A stretch of DNA of 64,000 nucleotides from Coturnix japonica (GCF_001577835.2 NC_029536.1:2170001-2234000); one strand, 5' to 3'; shown: positions 10,701-23,563, numbered from the stretch's first letter. Translations and numbers: made by a program. Notes: generated by a model not told the origin, from the letters alone.

Positions 10701-13700
10701 ATACATTAATTCCATTCTTTCATTGGGTTTGCTGTTCCCACTGCACTTTGCTGGAATAAGTTCGAGTTCCTTTCTGCTTTAGCAACAGCAAAATCTGCCA
10801 GATGGCTTTCTGTTATGTTTAGACCAGGTGGTTTTGAAGGACCGCCTGCTCTGAAAGCAGCCCAATCGCTGTACTTAACATTTCCCTTTCTTCTGGCTTT
10901 CCTTCTCTGCATTTCACTCACTCCTTCACCAGTGTGAGCTGTAATTCTAGCAGGTTTTATAGACTAGACAGGTTCACCTATTGCTAAATGGTAAACCTAC
11001 ATTGAATGGGGAGGTGCTGATGCTGACATCTGAATCGATAATGACTGATTCTGCAGGGTGGTGATGGCAAATTCATTCTTGGATTCTCAGCTCGTGTAAA
11101 TCAGTATTCTTCAAGTGGCCTTTAGAGGCGTTACAAACTGATTTATGCCGGCTGATTATCTGTCATGTTTGGTTTCTAGAGAGAAAAATACTGAATGGCA
11201 CTAAAATTCCCTTCCTTTCACTAGGAACTGAGAAGTTAATAAGATTCCTGTATTTTTCTCTACTCCACTTTCCTGTGGCAATTCTGCACAGAGCAGTTTC
11301 TGCTGCAGTAAATACTTTTTCTTCCTCTCTTGAGCTGTTAATGCCAGAGTTTCTTTCTGCAATACGTGTGAGGGCTGCATAGGTGCCATATCTGGATGCT
11401 GGGACAATGGAACTGGAGAAAGAAATGAATCCTGCCCTTCATGGTTGGCTGAGTGAATGCCCTGTTTAATTCCTAGTGCCAGAGTTCTGTGTCAGCCATC
11501 CTACATTGCTGGCATGACACATCTGGCCAATATCGTACTTAGTATTTGGCAATATTTTATTCATACCTTAAAGTTTTCATCAATCAAAAAGTCACAGCCA
11601 ATGAGATCAAAGTAGCCCAGTTTACGATCCAATTTGTGCTTGGCTGCCAGGAAGCACTGCAACATGATCTTCTGCATCCTTTTCTGAAAGACAGGGATCA
11701 GGGATAACTAATCATTGCCAATGCCAAGGACACAGGAGTCACTTCAAGCCATCGGTCTCCTTTTGGCTTAGGGATGCTCTTTCTTCCCCTCTAGACTTGG
11801 ACAGAGGCTGTGCTTTGGAAGCTGTGTGTCTGTCCACTTTGAATAGAAGGAAGCCCCCTCCCTTTATCAGCAGTTTACCCATTTTATTAACCATTGAAAT
11901 TAAGCTCTGTCTTGACTTCTGCTTATCACCTGCAGGCAAATCATTATCATGGGACCGTCGATGCCTTCTCACTTGGTACATACATTTCCTTGGGGACTCC
12001 CTTGAACTGGAGGCTTTTGTCCCTATTCCCATCACCCTAATTAGGCTAGGCAGACTAGCACACCACGGGGTTGCTTGTACTCACAGTAAACACAGTGAAA
12101 ACCCAGTCCCGTGGGAGGCCATTGCTTTTCCCAAACTTCTCATTAATGTATCTGTTGAAGTGCTCCATCCTCCAAATTGTCTCATCCTTCAGCTGGCTGT
12201 AGAGGGAGTTCTTCCTCTGCACGTACTGCAAGGTAGGGAACAGAGTGAGGGGAGGACTATGTTTCTGGCAGTAAGGAGTAACAGGAAACATACATGGCAG
12301 ACATCCCTCTACCCTGCGTTGTTCCTGGGGAGAGCCAGGATCACGTTATTGACATGGAAGGAAGCAGCAGCAAACCTAACCCTGAGCAGAACTGGAACTC
12401 ATGATCCTTGAGGTCCCTTCCAACCCAGGTCATTCTGTGATTCAGGTGCCCATTCCTCTGTCTCATTAACCCCTAGGTCAGCTGGAACTTATCACTGCTG
12501 GGGTAGGAAGGGAACGAGGGCAGAATCAACTGTGACACTTGAAGCCTGGCCTCTTACCAACTGCTCCTGTAGATTTTGTTTCCCTCCTCCCAGATAATTC
12601 ATGTTCTGCTGATAAACACCTGTCCTTTGTTTAATATTGCTTGTGCCTTGGGATCCTACCCGAGCACCTGAATTCCCATGTGGATAGCTCTCTACCTGAG
12701 CAAACAAACTATTCCAGGAAAACAAGCAGCATAGTGATAACAGCATATATTGCAGGAAGCAGCTATAATCTGCTGTGCTGAACTGCACTTGTACAGGAAC
12801 CATAAAACTCTGACAAGAACTGAAGTGGGCTTGTTTGAAGCATATCTTGCCCTCAGATGTATTTTGCCAGTTCCCAAACTCAGCGTTATAATGGGAGAAG
12901 GGCTTTAAGGGCAAGCCATTTTTTTCTGTCTGATCCTAACTGCTGCAGAGCCTCACAGGAAGGGGAAAAAAACTCAGATTTAAATAAGAAAGGCTTCTTA
13001 AGAAGTAGGATGGGAATATAAGCCAGAACAGTTTTGTTGCATAGACCTTGTTTGAGAAGGAAGGGAAGTCAAGGCAGAGATTTAAGAATGATGGCTCTTG
13101 AAGAATGCATCTGTGCCTTAAATCTTTATGATTATCACATTTAGCACAACAGGAGCATCCAAATCTTTAGCCAAGACTAAGGGTCGTTTGTTCTAGGTAG
13201 GCTGCAATCAAGGGCTTCTCCTAAAAGACTCATAATCTATGAGAGAATATGGGAGGAAAAATGGTCCAGGGACAGAAATGGTCAGCATAGGGAGAAAACT
13301 GGTCCATTGCAGCGAATGAACCCCCTCCAGCAGTACTGCTTCTACTCAGTCTTGATGCCATGCCCATCTCCATTTCCTGGGTGCATGGATTCTGACCATA
13401 TATATAATGGATTCTACTGTATATATCTTCAGCCTAGGTGCTCTGCATTTACCTGGTTGGTGAGATGAACAGTCATATCATCAGATGTGGCATCATAATT
13501 GCTACAGCTCAGCCGGACATAGCCCTGGGCAAAAAATAACACATAGGGTTCTGTGCAGGCAATGAGGAGGTAGGACCGGACGTCAAACTTCTTCCCTTCC
13601 AGGAGCAGAGGTTGGTCAATGTACCTGTGAAGGTATCAAGACACATCACCAACAGGCAGCTGTAACACACAGCAACTCAAAGCATGCATGCAGCCAGTTG

Positions 13701-16700
13701 GTTTTGCACCATAGAACAAAGCTGTTTGCCCTTCTTTCAGGTGCAGATGGAACCCAGGGGAGAGGCCAGAAGTGCTGGGGATGGACTAGAGGCAGAGAAG
13801 CGGTGCTGAGCCTCTGGAGTGGAAGGTAATTAAGGATTTATTAATATTTACTGGGGAATATACATAGTTTATGTCAGAATGCAAAGAGCCCTTATGGCCA
13901 CAGTGATGTCATGCTCTACAAAGAAAACCTGGATGGTTCTTTCATTCCTGCAAGGAACACCAAAGCAAACAATCCAAACCCAGTGTTTTAATGGACTGTT
14001 AGCCACTGATTGAGGCTTCTATAGCAATGGGGCAGATTTCAGAAGGTATTTGAGAGGTATCATTAAATTGTGCGGAATAGATTGAACAGCTGCACAGTTT
14101 GTGAAATGCCTGCATTGTCTAAGAAGGTGGGATAGTACCTAGTTTAAATAACTTTGCACAAGGCTTTTGTCATGCATGGATCAGGAGCACCTGGCCTTTT
14201 GAAGTCACCAGACAAAGGTAAACAAATCTTTCTGATGGCAAAGATCCACCCTGAAGTGGCTGAAGTGTGGGTACAGGACAGACTAACCAGAGAAATGGCA
14301 TCTCCCACTAAACCAAACCTTACAGGCTGATGATGTGGTGTAAACACCATGGAACAATATAATACACTGAGGCTTAATGGCTTAATTAAGCACGCTACTC
14401 ATACATTTGCCAGGCTTCAATGTCTACCTTTGCACTATTCTTGTCCGGGGAACCTTGCAGTGCACCCTCTTACTGGGTGGGTCTCCCTCAGATTTGGAGA
14501 ACTTGGCTTGCAGGGTGGTGACAGCACTGGGATTTTTCAGCAGGAAAATCCCTCTCCCTTGGTTAGAGAAACTTGGTTTGCAGATCCAAATCTCTTCTTC
14601 TGCAAAGAGAATGAGTCTGTTACAGCGATGTGCGGGGTGTGAAATGCTGGTGTGCCAGTTAGTGGGCTTTGTTTGTACATCATCGATAGCCACATCTCGT
14701 ATCAAGGAGTATCACTGTGTATATTGGGAGCTATTGGTAATAAGTGAATGGTTGGACTGGATGATGTTTTAGGTCTTTTCCAACCTTGCTGATTCTATAT
14801 TTATGAGCTTACAGGGACATAGAGTTGTTTGAGCTGGTTGCTATCTTGATGAAATCCACTCACCTTTGCAAAGCCCGAAAAAGGCATTTCTCTCTTTCTT
14901 TAAGTCCAAGCGAAAAGATTCTGGAAAGAAATCTTCCATCTTCAGTAACCTACGGGAGAGTTGAAATACAAGCTGAAAATCTTGTCTGACACATTCATTC
15001 CTCTGGGGGAAAAAAATCCCCCTATACTTTGCACCCTCTTTTTTATGCGCTCTCACTTTTGCTTGGTGCGTGTTTCTGCTCAAGGTGCAATGAGGTGAGA
15101 GTTCTTACTTGGGACCAGAGTTCAAGTTGATCTTTCTCATCACTCGCTCTTGCTCTCGCAGGCAGGATAAAAGCCCAATCTTGCTGGTAAGGACAATGTT
15201 GTTGGGAATCTGGTAGAGCAGCTGTTCGCCTGTATGAGGGGAAAAGACAGCTTGTCCTCATCTCATGCAGCAGAACCTGGAGGGTATGATGCTGATCTGG
15301 GCACTGCTGACTCTCACCAATTTACTTGCAGGCAGTAGCAGGGGGTGCTTGTGTATGTGGGGCACCCTCTATATGTATGCAAAGTCTTGGCCAGGCTGGT
15401 GAGGTGCCAGCTGCTGCTGTGCAGCAGAACAGTGTCAGTCCTATTGCCGCCTGTGAGCTCCAACCCACAGAGGGAGGGCTGCATTTCAGAAGTGATTATG
15501 ATGCTTTGTGTGCAGTTCATTTCAATGGTATCTTTTCTCTCCAAGCCATTCTCTTGTCTAAAACCCTTTCTTTAATCACCATGGCAATCCAGCTCCAATA
15601 TCCCCACTGAGGACTGCCAAGAAGTTGAGGTTACCTGCTTCTCCTACCCTTCAGGTGACCTCTGCCCTAAGAGCCACAAGTCCATCATTCTCTCATTTTT
15701 CCCACTGCCCTCTCCCACTCGAGGCCCACTGGCACCTCTACCTTCTTTGAAATGGTAATAGGTCTCTCGGCACTTGATCTCACACCATTTCAGTGCGTAA
15801 TCCTGTCTTCTGTTGTCATAGATACGCTGCCAGCCTTTGCTCTGGCAATAGATGCTCACACTGCGTATGGAAAACAAAATAGCAAAATAGCCTCCTTTCC
15901 AGCAATGAAGACTGAATTAGTTCACATCCCCTCAACTCCTATCAGTTTCCCTGGGAGTTTGACTTAACACCCCCAAGAACCCCTGGGTGGGGAATAAGGT
16001 GGGAAACATTAATTAGAGTGGCTGCAAGTGGACCTGCTGCTCTGAACTCATGACTGAGGATGTTCAGGATGTTGTAATTCTGCAGTGTTAATGAGAACCT
16101 GTACCGTTTCAGCAGGGTTGCTTCAATTAAGATGGACGTGGTACCCGTAGAATAGGAATGTTGTGCATTATGGTCCGGAGTCAGTAAGGAGCCTCTGTGC
16201 TTAGATGTGCAGGAAGAGATGACAGATCACAATAGGAAAAGCCATTTGTAGAACTCAGGAAGTAAATGATGGAATTTCTGATCTGACTATTTTTCTTGGG
16301 CATAAAAGTCTTCTTATTTTTTGCTTTTAATGCATTTATGGCAATGAAAGGTTGATCAACTGCAGTTGAGCTTGAGATGATGCTGGCTGATTTACTATGT
16401 AAAACCCAGAGAACTCTCATTTAACAAGTATAAGTGTTTAGTTTCTTGCTTAACAGCTACATTACTACAGTTGGTCTTCCATTAAGCACTTGCCATTTGA
16501 ATTGTTCTTAAACTATTCTTTGAATGCTTTGTTCTGACAACACATAAAGTCAAAGGGAAAAGATTACATGTTGTAGTGCAGTTTCATGTGCTGTCATATA
16601 TTGCTAAGGACCTACTTACAGTCCTTCTCCATTAGATCCACTGATATAAAAATATGGTCCTGATGCCATTGGCACTTCTCGTATCAGTTCTTCTGACTGC

Positions 16701-17041
16701 TTTTCTGGAAGACCACAAGGCCTGGTTTTGTCAAGCTCCACTTCAGAGGTAGGAAAAACACCTTCACGGGGTTTACCTGAAAAAGGTATAAATTGTGTGC
16801 AGTCTGCCTGCAAGAACACTGTAAGTTGGTGGCCAGGTGTAGAACATGTAACCCTCTTGATCTCCATATCAACTCAGACCTTGGCTATAAGACTTGGCAC
16901 AGCTATGGGTTAAAACTGAAGGCACAAGATTTACCTCTGTCAGCTGGTAAGGATTGTGCCTGCTGTTGTTGATGGCCCCGTCCTTTAGCTCTGGTGTTCT
17001 TCTTCCTCTTGGATGACACAGAGGCCATTGCACAGCCAGGG
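7475..17041 (-). CDS. TTLL10: TTLL10, tubulin-tyrosine-ligase-like protein polyglycylase
   Basis: Eleven coding exons with GT/AG junctions and consistent phases give 1569 nt and 522 residues: 16935-17041 (ATG at 17028), 16620-16776, 15742-15860, 15109-15229, 14864-14949, 14428-14599, 13453-13624, 12085-12225, 11567-11683, 8004-8097, 7475-7770. The TTLL family uses an ATP-grasp fold to ligate amino acids to glutamate side chains. TTLL10 is known to elongate polyglycine chains on tubulin and other proteins after initiators such as TTLL3 or TTLL8. Visible motifs are ICKPSFSNQGRGIF (Lys200, ATP binding), KKFDVRSYLLI (about 261-271), GYFDLIGCDFLID (377-389) and WLLEMNANPALHTNC (Glu398 and Asn400, metal binding). 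SKGWQRI and LPRDWVFT also match human TTLL10 from memory. The ATG has a strong Kozak context (G at -3 and +4). The protein lacks the long proline-rich C-terminus of the human one. The miR-200 cluster just upstream supports the identification by synteny. Confidence 0.95.
8004..8097 (-). CDS. TTLL10: TTLL10 coding exon 10 (residues 394-425, metal-binding Glu/Asn)
   Basis: 94 nt, acceptor TTTCCTAG, donor TCG|GTAAGC. It encodes VWLLEMNANPALHTNCKVL. The Glu and Asn of LLEMN are the Mg-binding pair of the family. Confidence 0.95.
8098..11566 (-). other. Large TTLL10 intron
   Basis: A 3.5-kb intron between coding exons 9 and 10. It contains AT-rich simple sequence (TTATTATTG-type) near 9975-10017 and no recognisable exon. 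A 220-codon plus-strand open frame at 9313-9975 looks like chance. Confidence 0.6.
11567..11683 (-). CDS. TTLL10: TTLL10 coding exon 9 (residues 355-393)
   Basis: 117 nt, phase 0 to 0, acceptor TGTCTTTCAG, donor AAG|GTATGA. It encodes KLGYFDLIGCDFLIDENFK, with the conserved acidic residues of the ATP-grasp site. Confidence 0.95.
12085..12225 (-). CDS. TTLL10: TTLL10 coding exon 8 (residues 308-354)
   Basis: 141 nt, phase 0 to 0, acceptor CTACCTTGCAG, donor TACT|GTGAGT. It encodes WRMEHFNRYINEKFGK and GLPRDWVFTVFT. Confidence 0.94.
12398..12444 (+). repeat. CR1 LINE 3' end fragment
   Basis: TTGAGGTCCCTTCCAACCCA followed by CATTCTGTGATTC is the CR1 terminus. It lies in the TTLL10 intron between coding exons 7 and 8, antisense to the gene. 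Confidence 0.75.
13453..13624 (-). CDS. TTLL10: TTLL10 coding exon 7 (residues 250-307)
   Basis: 172 nt, acceptor ACCTTCACAG, donor CCAG|GTAAAT. It encodes YIDQPLLLEGKKFDVRSYLL and, at its end, VHLTNQ, both hallmark TTLL motifs. Confidence 0.95.
14428..14599 (-). CDS. TTLL10: TTLL10 coding exon 6 (residues 193-250, ATP-binding lysine)
   Basis: 172 nt, acceptor CTCTTTGCAG, donor CAAAG|GTAGAC. It holds WICKPSFSNQGRGIFLL, the nucleotide-binding beta-hairpin and loop of the ATP-grasp fold, and ends RTRIVQ just before the QRY junction. Confidence 0.95.
14725..14801 (+). repeat. CR1 LINE 3' end fragment
   Basis: GGTTGGACTGGATGATGTTT and TTCCAACCTTGCTGATTCTA are diagnostic of the CR1 3' UTR. It sits in the short intron between TTLL10 coding exons 5 and 6, antisense to the gene, about 125 bp from exon 6. 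Confidence 0.82.
14864..14949 (-). CDS. TTLL10: TTLL10 coding exon 5 (residues 164-193)
   Basis: 86 nt, acceptor CTCCCGTAG, donor AAAG|GTGAGT. It encodes LLKMEDFFPESFRLDL, matching the FFPETYRLDL block of the family. Confidence 0.92.
15109..15229 (-). CDS. TTLL10: TTLL10 coding exon 4 (residues 124-164)
   Basis: 121 nt, acceptor CCTCATACAG, donor CCAA|GTAAGA. It encodes GEQLLYQIPNNIVLTSKIG, the segment where glycylases keep substrate and lid contacts, and ends NSGPK. Confidence 0.93.
15742..15860 (-). CDS. TTLL10: TTLL10 coding exon 3 (residues 84-124)
   Basis: 119 nt, acceptor CCATACGCAG, donor GAAG|GTAGAG. It encodes YCQSKGWQRIYDNRRQDY and then LKWCEIKCRETY, near-identical in pattern to the human segment. 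Confidence 0.93.
16620..16776 (-). CDS. TTLL10: TTLL10 coding exon 2 (residues 32-84)
   Basis: 157 nt, acceptor CCTTTTTCAG, donor GACT|GTAAGT. It ends in GPYFYISGSNGEG, the family-typical start of the TTLL10 core. Confidence 0.9.
16935..17041 (-). CDS. TTLL10: TTLL10 first coding exon with 5' UTR and splice acceptor
   Basis: The ATG at 17028 opens a basic, Gln-rich N-terminus (MASVSSKRKKNTRAKGRG). Thirteen nt upstream of it lies a strong acceptor (TTTCCTCTTGCAG), so this exon is not the first of the transcript. The frame stays open upstream to another ATG at 17136, but the acceptor argues against using it. The donor is AGAG|GTAAAT. Confidence 0.82.
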
Positions 17042-19118
17042 CTGCAAGAGGAAAGATCCCGGTCAGTGCTTGGGAAGCGTGTGAGTGGTCCTTGTCTTTT
17101 GTGTTCAGCCTTGGGATAAATGATAGGAAGCTTCAAAGTTTAAAAACCCATTTTCTTGCTCTTTGCAATTGATGTGAAAACCAAAAAATGAGCTGTTCCT
17201 TATGGAGACAGAAGCCATAACCCAGGAAAGGTGTTGGATGCAGGGTTGGCAACTGTTTGACACAAGGACAAGTGTCCAAAGGGCTGCATGGAGATCAGGG
17301 AGCCATTCTGCACAGCCATACCTTGCTGCCTTTCAGCCCCTTCCTACAGGGGGCCAAACCCACACCCCGTGCTAACAGAAAGAATGGAAATTCTAACCTG
17401 CTCTCGGCTGTTTCTAAATATTTTAAGAGAGCTTTAATTGCTCCCTGTCCTTTTTTCAGCTTGGAGGACGTGCACTTGACTACTGGATAAGTCGTAATCA
17501 GCTTGGGAAGCACAAAAGCACCCTGGGATGGAGCAGGTTGTGGAGAGGAGTGCCGATGGCCTGTTAGCATTGATGGAGAGGTGCTGGAGCCCCATGAGCG
17601 ACTCAGACACCCGCGTTGCTCCGCCATCCCATAGCCTACAAAACACAGCTCAGCTCCTAGCAACAGCTGCCTGGGGAGGGGTTCTGCTGCTGGAATGCCT
17701 GGGGGTTCTACAAATACTGGAGTGCGCCACGTGCTGTTTGATTTGTCAGGACTTAAATCAAATGATCAAAGCTGCCAGCAGGGTGAAATCAGTGCTCTAA
17801 GTCCTCCTAAGGCTTTTTGCTTCTGTAGTGAGCAGGGGCAAATCCTTCTGCAAACTTCTAAGGAGCATCCTGGAGTTCTATGGTTCTATGTTCTATGGTT
17901 TAGGCTCCTTCTCCGTGTCCTAACCAAACGCAGTTGCCAGTTTTAAGATGGAATGACCTGACTTTGTGACTTCGGCAGATCCGTTTCAGCAGGAGTCATC
18001 TCAGTGAATACAGACACAACAGTTCTGCTCTTGGGCTCATGTGGAACAGCAGCACCTGCAATGCCACAAAAAGCAAAAATCCAAGAAGAGGAGCACAAGC
18101 AAAATGTATTTCCATGTAAGGACGCCTCTCTTTGCCCTAATAAGAAATGGGTGAATAAAGAGGCTGGCAGGTGAGGTTTGGCTCAGCGTCAGCCTCTCTC
18201 CAGGCAGCCTGAATACACTGGCACTCGTCCTGGTGTCACTGTGACCTTCAGGAACGTTCTCTGTATTTTCCTGCTGTTGCACACAATGGAGCTCCTGCAG
18301 AGCAGGGCAGGGTCCTGTCCTGGCTGTCTCTTCCACCTTCCTGCATTCCCTCTGGCATCCAACCCAGCTCAGTCACCCAGGGAGTAACATGCAGGAGGAG
18401 AGTGGCCGTGTTGCAATGCTTCCAACCAGCGTTACACCCTCTAGGAAATTGTTGCCTCATCGTTGGAGGGGAGAGGCTGCAGTGAAGGAGGTACTGAGTT
18501 AAGAGGTTATAACCAGAGGAACCTGAAGGATTTATTTATACCCTGCATTTTGTGAGCCTAATGCACTTTGGATGCCTGTTTTCCTTCTCTTTTTGGTTTG
18601 GATCAGAGTGCTAACCATAGTGCAAGGGGTGTTGTAGCTGCTTCTTTGGGCAGGCATTCAGCCCTGCTGTCGTTCAGCCTGCAGGAATGCAATGCCTCCA
18701 AAATCTGCTGAATTTCAAACAACTTGCCCAGAAATGACAGCCAAAGTGACTGCATAATCCTTATGATGTTGGAAAACTACTCTCAAGAAATTAATGTGCA
18801 ATAGCAAAGAATGCGTGTTGCTGGCACAGGCACGGTTATAGCTATGCTAAGACTGTGCATGTTTAATTCGAGGTAGTTCTTCTGCCAAAGGGGTTTCTGT
18901 GCCATATTTTGCTATATAAACAGTATTGAGACCTTGCTTTTAGAATTAGGTTTCTGCAAATTCTATGGGCACCATATGAAGGACAAGGAACCAACCCTGG
19001 CAAGTGCAGAGCTTGAAGGTTTTGCATCTTCTCCTTACCACCCAATGGCTGGATCTGCCAGAGTGCACGATGCACACACATGTGGCAGTGAGTGTTACTA
19101 CAGTAATATCACGCTTGT

Positions 19119-19200
19119 CATAGACCCATAGATTGGCATGGATTGGAAGGGATCTTAAAGATCACTCAGTTCCTACCATCTGCTGTGGGCTTTTCAGCAC
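19119..19200 (-). repeat. CR1 LINE 3' end fragment (minus orientation)
   Basis: CATAGATTGGCATGGATTGG followed by AAGGGATCTTAAAGATCA is the reverse complement of the CR1 3' terminus, somewhat diverged. Confidence 0.6.
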
Positions 19201-22200
19201 TTCTTGCTATAAATGGATGCAGCCTGAGGATGGAAATCTGCATCTAGTTGAGGAGGGAAGGCTTTTGGAGCTCCCTTGGCTCCTGGTTGTGGTGTTCAGG
19301 CCTGAGGTTGTCCTGCTGGGAAGGTGCTGAGCTGTGGGAGTGGGGGCTATCAGGGCGATCTCCTGCCTTTGGAGCTGCCTGGGGAATGACTCATGCACTG
19401 CTGTGTGTGCACAGAGTGCCCTTTTTGGCTGCACGCTGAGGGTCAGAATAGCAAACAGCATTTAGGAGGCTGCTGCCCCCCAGCTCTTGCACACAAAACA
19501 ATTTCCAGAGTATCCATGGAGCCAAAATGTGGTTGATCCGTATGGGTTTTATTGTGTTGTATTGCTATCTGTTGCATTGCTATTTTTGAGCAGCATCAGC
19601 GGTGCTTTTCCAAGGAGCCAGAGCACCATCAGGAAAGGAGGAGCCAATGTGAGGTGTGAGAAATGCATTACAACTCTTCCAAGCTTTTGGTCTTCTCACC
19701 TGCATGATGGAAAGTTATTTCTGTATTGTGAACTTTCACAGTAATCAATAATCGTGAGCTACTGCTCTGTGTTTATTAAATAATGCATCTTTGTGCCTCC
19801 CACCCCAAACCAAAGCACAGGTGGGGCTGTGCCCTGCCCTGCTCCCAGCACAGCAGGCATGTGGGCTGCAGACTTGGGGGAATTAATGATTAACCCCAGA
19901 CTGAATTCTGAACGGAGCTGTGGAGGTGGGAGAAGACAATCCAAGCTCTCGTTCTGGCTGCTGAATGGGAGCTCATTTTGTGAGGTTCCAGATTTATAAC
20001 AGCATTAGGTTGATGGTGGGAATTAATAATCAAAAGGTTTTTTTTTCCCCCAGTCTAAATGGTTCTATGGGTCCATAGCAGGGCCATCTTTCAATGCTGA
20101 TGGTTGGACCTCCCTTGTGTTTTCTTGCTATTGCTTTGTGCTGGTGCTGACCCATACCTCACATTTTGCTCCTGTTCTGATTCAGGGCTGTGATTTAAGA
20201 AGGTACGAGTGGCTCCAGCCAAACCCAGCCCCTCAGGTGTGGCAGCGGCAGAAAGAAAGGTGGGAAAGAAAGAAAGCAAACAGCTCTTGTGTGTGACTTT
20301 GGCCAATTACCTGCTGGTAGGCGTCAAGGAAGACAGGGAACAGTCTGCTCACCTTTTCCACAAATAGACTGAGGGCTCCACCTGAGCACGTTCCAGCCAT
20401 TTCCCTCTCCTGATGCCTCTGCAGCCCTCCATCTCCCATCTAGATGACCCTGGTCCCCAGGCTTGCAGAAGACCTACCAGTTGTCCATGCTTTTGGATGG
20501 CTTTTTGGTGCTGCAGGTGCTTGGCTGCAAGTGGCACACAAAACCCACTTCTGTGGGAGCTCTGTGCAGCAGATGGCATTGTGAAGAACAAAGCAGAGGG
20601 CTGCTTGCAATGAAGGAGGAGTGTGCTTTTGTGCTGAGTGCAGGATGTTTGCTCTGCAGCTCAAGGGAACCAGCTGGTAACGCTGCAGAACCTCTGCATT
20701 TGGTGGCTATGGGAGAGAAGTGACACCAGGCTGCATGTAAACCCTGTGAATGTTCTGCTTCAACAAAAGCAGGAGTGGTGCAGGCAGGTGGAACAGCTCT
20801 TTGCTTTCCTGCCCACTGGACTCTGCTAACAAAACTACTATCTGCTCTTCACCATTGCTGCTGAGCAGCGATGCATTGCACTGCAGAGCATCACACTGAT
20901 GCTGCATCAAACCAGTGTATTATCCCAGTGATACAGCAGCACAGCATTGACCTGTGCCAGCCTCCAGCACTTCTTCCCATCTCCCAGGCCACAGAAACAC
21001 TGAAAGCCTGAGGCTGGGTGACGCTACGTGCCAGGGATAGGAGCCTTTGTGAGCCCAGCCTTTGTTCTGTGCCACGCAACAAAGCCCAGTAACGACCAGC
21101 CTTTTACCTGCCACCTGTTTGCTTTACCTGTGTTATATTGTGCCAGAAGAAAAGCCAGGAAACAGCAGCAGGCAATAACTCACAGAAACCAGTGGGAGCT
21201 GGAGGAAACCATCACGGAAACACAGAGCTACTTTAATGCCAGGAGGGATGACTTCCAGAATTCCTACAGAATTCAAGAAGGACACAAAGAGGAGAGAAAA
21301 AGCAACCCTTAAAGTGGAGTGTTGGGGCAACCTGATTGCTGTTGGCTCTGGATCAGCCTGGTTATTTCTCTCTTTGCCTTGTGAGCTCTTCAAACCCTGA
21401 CAGGGCCCCATCTGTCGCTGTGAGCTCCTTGCAAAGCAGGCTACAGAAGCAGTTGCTTCGCACCATCCGACAGGGCCAAATTTTCCTGCCTGTTGTCAAT
21501 CACCACTTGCACAAACCACAAGGAACATCCCATGGGCCATCCTGAGAGCTATTTCTATTTTCTAAGCACGGAGAGCATTTATTTGGCATAGATGGCCATT
21601 TGGAACTGCTCACCCTGCCTCTTGCAGCTTCAGATGAGGACCATCCCCTTGTTATGCATCTTAATAAGATGCTCAATTAGCCCCCATCAACTCAGCTGGA
21701 TGTGTTGATGGTCAGGGTGACTAAATAGCAATAAAGAAGCCAAAGGGAGTGGATAGCCACAATGTGGAGTGGCTGTTGGGCTTCACAAATGGCTGCTCAC
21801 CCCATTTATTTCCACCGACCCAGGAGCTCCCAACATCTTGGTTGCTGTTAGGTAAGAGTTAAACTCATGCTAACTCCCTTTGTTGAGCATACTACTGCAG
21901 TCAGCTCAAGCTTCCTCTTGTCTTCTGCCTGTTGTCCGTATTTATAGGCAATGCCTTTGTTCCCAGCAGTTCTAGAGCAGCCCTGATTCCAAGCCCTGCT
22001 TTAAGGAGATAAAGACCAAGGAGGAAGCAGCGAGTTGAGCGCTGTGTTTTTAACTTTACATCCCACTTTTGTTCATGGCTCCCTACAGCCAGAGCTCTTT
22101 CTCACACACACTGCAAGTGTTTATTGAAAGGGTAGGCTCCCAGTCATCAAATAGCAGATAGTGAATAATGAGTTAGGCTCGCACACAGAAATCCAAATGC

Positions 22201-23563
22201 GTTTGTTTAAAGTGGTGTTTGGTATGCAAATAAAATTAGCAATCCAAATGAGGCTGCTTCTCTCCCCAGAATGTTTGCTCAGCCTCTCCCTGGTGTTGGC
22301 TCCCAATTGCAGGGATCCAGGTAATGGTTTAACACAGCCCATTAAGTGATTTGCCTTTGGTCATGGAGATTAAAGGGGAACCTTTCTCCATATCAGACCC
22401 TTTGGTTCCTCCAGACCCACCCTGAGTGCCCTGCTGGCCTCTGGGGCACAGTAATCTGAATTGAGGAGTAGTGATCCTGTGTGCTATCCAATGGAGGGGG
22501 GAAAGAAACCACTGTTGTCTTGAAAAAAGCAGGTAGTTTGGTAAAGTATGTTATTTCTTAAGGAACCCTGCACTTGAATCTACTTGAATGGAGCGAAACA
22601 ATCATATGAAGCACTCGGGGTTTCTGTAGTGTAAATGTCCTGAACTTTGCTCCCGAATCAGTTCAGATTGCAGCGGTTGTGCCAAGAGGTGCTCGTTAAA
22701 TTTACAGCCCTGGCAGCTCACCCCACCCACCTCTCCTGGAATAAACTGACAAAGGGAAAAGCAATTCTCCCAGCAGAGCTTCTGGACAAGGCATGGAGCT
22801 TAAATGGCACCGAGCATCCAAATAACGTCCTGCAGAGAATCCAGGGCTGCTTCTGGGCTGTTAAATACCCATGCTGTCCTAAGAGCAGTGCTTGGTGTTG
22901 GCTGGGCTTTCCCTATGCTTATAGGAGCTGTTTTTAATGATCTGAACTATTTTATTGCTCTGTGATGAGTCACTGAGTATTTAGCAGAGTTCAAGCTGTT
23001 TTTCCAGTTAAATGTTTTGATTCACACAAAATGTTGGGGGTAATTAACGCTTTTTTTTTTTTTCTTTGCTTTTTCTCAGCTGCCTTTTAGAAATCCTTGT
23101 TTTGCTTTTGCTTGTTTATAAAATCCTTAATTACAGGAGGGGGAAGGAGATGCTGGACTTTCTTTTAAGCCCATACATTGCCATGGCAGTACGTTAAACA
23201 TTAATGTTGGCAAGTTAAAGCCAAATGAGACGCCTGAATACTTGGAGTCTACAACAAAGTCTCCTGGTTCTTTTCTCCTGCCATTGTCTGAACAAGTTGC
23301 TTTCTGCGTGTGTCTGAGTTTTCCCAATGAAACATGCAGGTAATGCTTAGCAGCTTGATTGCAATGTATGCACTGTGTTGGTTTGGTGAGACAAAGGGTG
23401 CTGTATTAATGGATGTTGGCATTCCGTATGGTATTGTGGCAGCAAACACAGCCCAGTCTGGAGCCCTTCCTCACGGTGATGAGCAACACTAGAAAGCATT
23501 ACCAATGTATGTATATATATGGTGGGAGGCAAGCACGATTCTGTGTTGTTTCAAAGTAAGTCT

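Noticed and set aside
11797-12411. 204-codon plus-strand open frame
   Set aside because: It is antisense shadow of TTLL10 coding exon 8 and its flanking introns.
17029-17136. N-terminal extension of TTLL10 to an upstream in-frame ATG at 17136
   Set aside because: A strong splice acceptor lies between this ATG and the one at 17028, so the upstream stretch is most likely intron.
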